Below the pieces are notes generated by a model. The model was not told the origin of the DNA. It worked only from the letters and a program-made list of their open reading frames with translations, and did no database searches. Positions 62,961-64,000 of a DNA stretch of 64,000 bases are shown one piece after another (position 1 is the first letter of the stretch; the number at the start of each line of letters is the position of its first letter). This DNA comes from Clostridia bacterium (GTDB lineage Bacteria; Bacillota; Clostridia; Oscillospirales; Acutalibacteraceae). The DNA is taken from the NCBI GenBank assembly GCA_017399065.1, contig JAFQEL010000028.1, positions 1-64,000 on the forward strand, given 5' to 3'. The position numbers were made by a program, and so were the translations under genes.

Positions 62961-64000
62961 ATGAGAGAGAAAAAAATACTGGTAAAAGGAGCAAGAGCTC
63001 ACAACCTTAAAAATATTGACGTTGAAATTCCGCGCGATAAGCTCGTCGTTTTTACGGGTCTTTCGGGCTCGGGTAAATCTTCACTTGCATTTGATACGAT
63101 TTATGCCGAGGGTCAGCGGCGCTATGTCGAGTCGCTGTCAAGCTATGCAAGACAGTTTTTAGGCCAGATGGAAAAGCCCGATGTCGATTATATAGAGGGT
63201 CTGTCACCAGCAATTTCAATCGACCAGAAAACAACATCAAAAAATCCTCGCTCAACGGTAGGTACTGTAACCGAAATTTACGATTATCTTCGTCTGTTGT
63301 GGGCTCGTGTCGGCGTGCCACACTGTCCCGAGTGCGGCAGAGAAATAAAGAAGCAGACAGTTGATGATATTGTCGGCAAGATTCTTGAGCTGCCTGAGGG
63401 TACAAAGCTTCAGATTCTTGCACCTGTTATACGAGGACAAAAGGGCGAGCATATTAAGGTGTTTGAGTCAGCGCGTAAAGGCGGCTACGTACGTGCACGT
63501 GTTGACGGTAACCTGTATGAGCTTACCGAAACAATAAAACTCGAGAAAAACAAGCGTCACGATATTGAAATTATAGTTGACCGCCTTGTTGTCAAGGAGT
63601 CAATCCGTTCAAGACTTGCGGATTCGGTTGAAACTGCGGCGAGTCTTGCAGAGGGTCTTGTGCTCTGTGATGCTATAGGCGGTGAAGAGCTGCTGTTTTC
63701 GCAGAATTATGCCTGCCCCGACCACGGCACTTGCATCGAAGAGCTTGAACCGAGAATGTTCTCGTTCAATAATCCTTACGGTGCGTGTCCGACCTGCTCG
63801 GGTCTGGGTATATTTATGAAGATCGACCCTGATATAATAATTCCCGATAAATCGCTTTCAATAAACGGCGGTGCAATCAAGGCAAGCGGCTGGAGTATTA
63901 CCGACAGCGGAAGTATTGCAAGAATGTATTTTGAAGGCCTTGCAAAGCACTATAAATTTTCGCTTGATACACCGATTGAAGAACTGCCTAAAAAAATTAT
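62961..64000 (+). CDS. uvrA: UvrABC system protein A (partial, cut by window end)
   Basis: The first 346 residues of UvrA are visible; the frame is open to the end of the window. It starts [20 protein letters not shown], with the first Walker [10 protein letters not shown] and the UvrB-binding region [20 protein letters not shown]. The first zinc module reads CPDH followed by CPTC, so one ligand is His in place of Cys, a variation I believe occurs in other Clostridia. The remainder (about 600 residues, including the second ATPase) lies outside. Operon with uvrB and translationally coupled. Confidence 0.98.
   Translation, partial: MREKKILVKGARAHNLKNIDVEIPRDKLVVFTGLSGSGKSSLAFDTIYAEGQRRYVESLSSYARQFLGQMEKPDVDYIEGLSPAISIDQKTTSKNPRSTVGTVTEIYDYLRLLWARVGVPHCPECGREIKKQTVDDIVGKILELPEGTKLQILAPVIRGQKGEHIKVFESARKGGYVRARVDGNLYELTETIKLEKNKRHDIEIIVDRLVVKESIRSRLADSVETAASLAEGLVLCDAIGGEELLFSQNYACPDHGTCIEELEPRMFSFNNPYGACPTCSGLGIFMKIDPDIIIPDKSLSINGGAIKASGWSITDSGSIARMYFEGLAKHYKFSLDTPIEELPKKI

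Overview
The window looks like chromosome of a low-to-mid G+C, spore-forming, Gram-positive gut anaerobe of the class Clostridia, most likely Ruminococcaceae/Oscillospiraceae-like. The evidence is the sporulation genes yunB and spoIVB, a CIRCE-controlled groESL operon, AGGAGG-type ribosome binding sites, frequent TTG starts, an L-fucose catabolic operon, and secreted or anchored proteins with BIG2, GH16 and GxGYxYP domains. Placement below class is inference. No rRNA, tRNA, CRISPR array, complete insertion sequence or prophage was seen.

Layout. 0-5.2 kb: AraC-type regulator, phosphohexomutase, MgtC-like protein and SulP anion transporter. 5.4-6.7 kb: PadR regulator plus a DUF2812 membrane protein behind a consensus promoter with inverted-repeat operators. 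6.9-12.5 kb (minus): ABC exporter, fucU, RhaB-type kinase and fucI, apparently one transcription unit. 12.6-13.8 kb: rpe, then a 546-bp T-rich gap between convergent genes. 13.8-18.9 kb (minus): polA, UPF0340 (YwlG-like) gene, a phosphatase-RimI fusion, tsaD. 18.9-25.8 kb: dusB, lgt, an M16 peptidase pair, a YhaM-like exoribonuclease and prmA. 25.8-33.7 kb is more accessory: a PH-like membrane protein, a PHP phosphoesterase, a secreted YESNG-type protein, a GPH sugar symporter, and a small HTH regulator divergent from a 379-residue protein of unknown function. 33.7-38.5 kb: a structured non-coding segment, DUF1292, yunB, groES-groEL and spoIVB. 38.5-46 kb: a BIG2 surface protein, then PucR-type regulator, ftsE, ftsX, an M23 peptidase and a C-terminal-processing-peptidase homologue. 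46-51.5 kb: anchored GH16, GxGYxYP and beta-propeller proteins, divergent from a Gfo/Idh/MocA oxidoreductase. 51.5-53.9 kb: intergenic repeats, a GNAT acetyltransferase and an HTH-TPR regulator. 53.9-60 kb: glycolytic operon pgk-tpiA-gpmI back to back with serC-serA. 60-64 kb: a second HTH-TPR regulator, uvrB and the 5' part of uvrA.

How the genes work together. pgk-tpiA-gpmI and serC-serA share a divergent control region, so lower glycolysis sits beside serine synthesis drawn from 3-phosphoglycerate. The ftsEX block couples an ABC-type cell-division transducer to a peptidoglycan hydrolase. The tsaD block combines t6A and ribosomal-protein modification genes with YwlE/YwlG-like partners known from the Bacillus ywl region. 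Most convergent gene pairs share a bidirectional hairpin terminator.

The most interesting observations are: a YwlE-type (arginine-phosphatase-like) domain fused to RimI next to tsaD; a Ctp-family protein in the ftsEX operon that has lost both catalytic dyad residues; an HTH/379-aa divergon with repeated TAGGAA operators; the PadR promoter with a 13-bp inverted repeat; and a structured ORF-free segment near 33.7 kb. No complete new defence or mobile system was identified.
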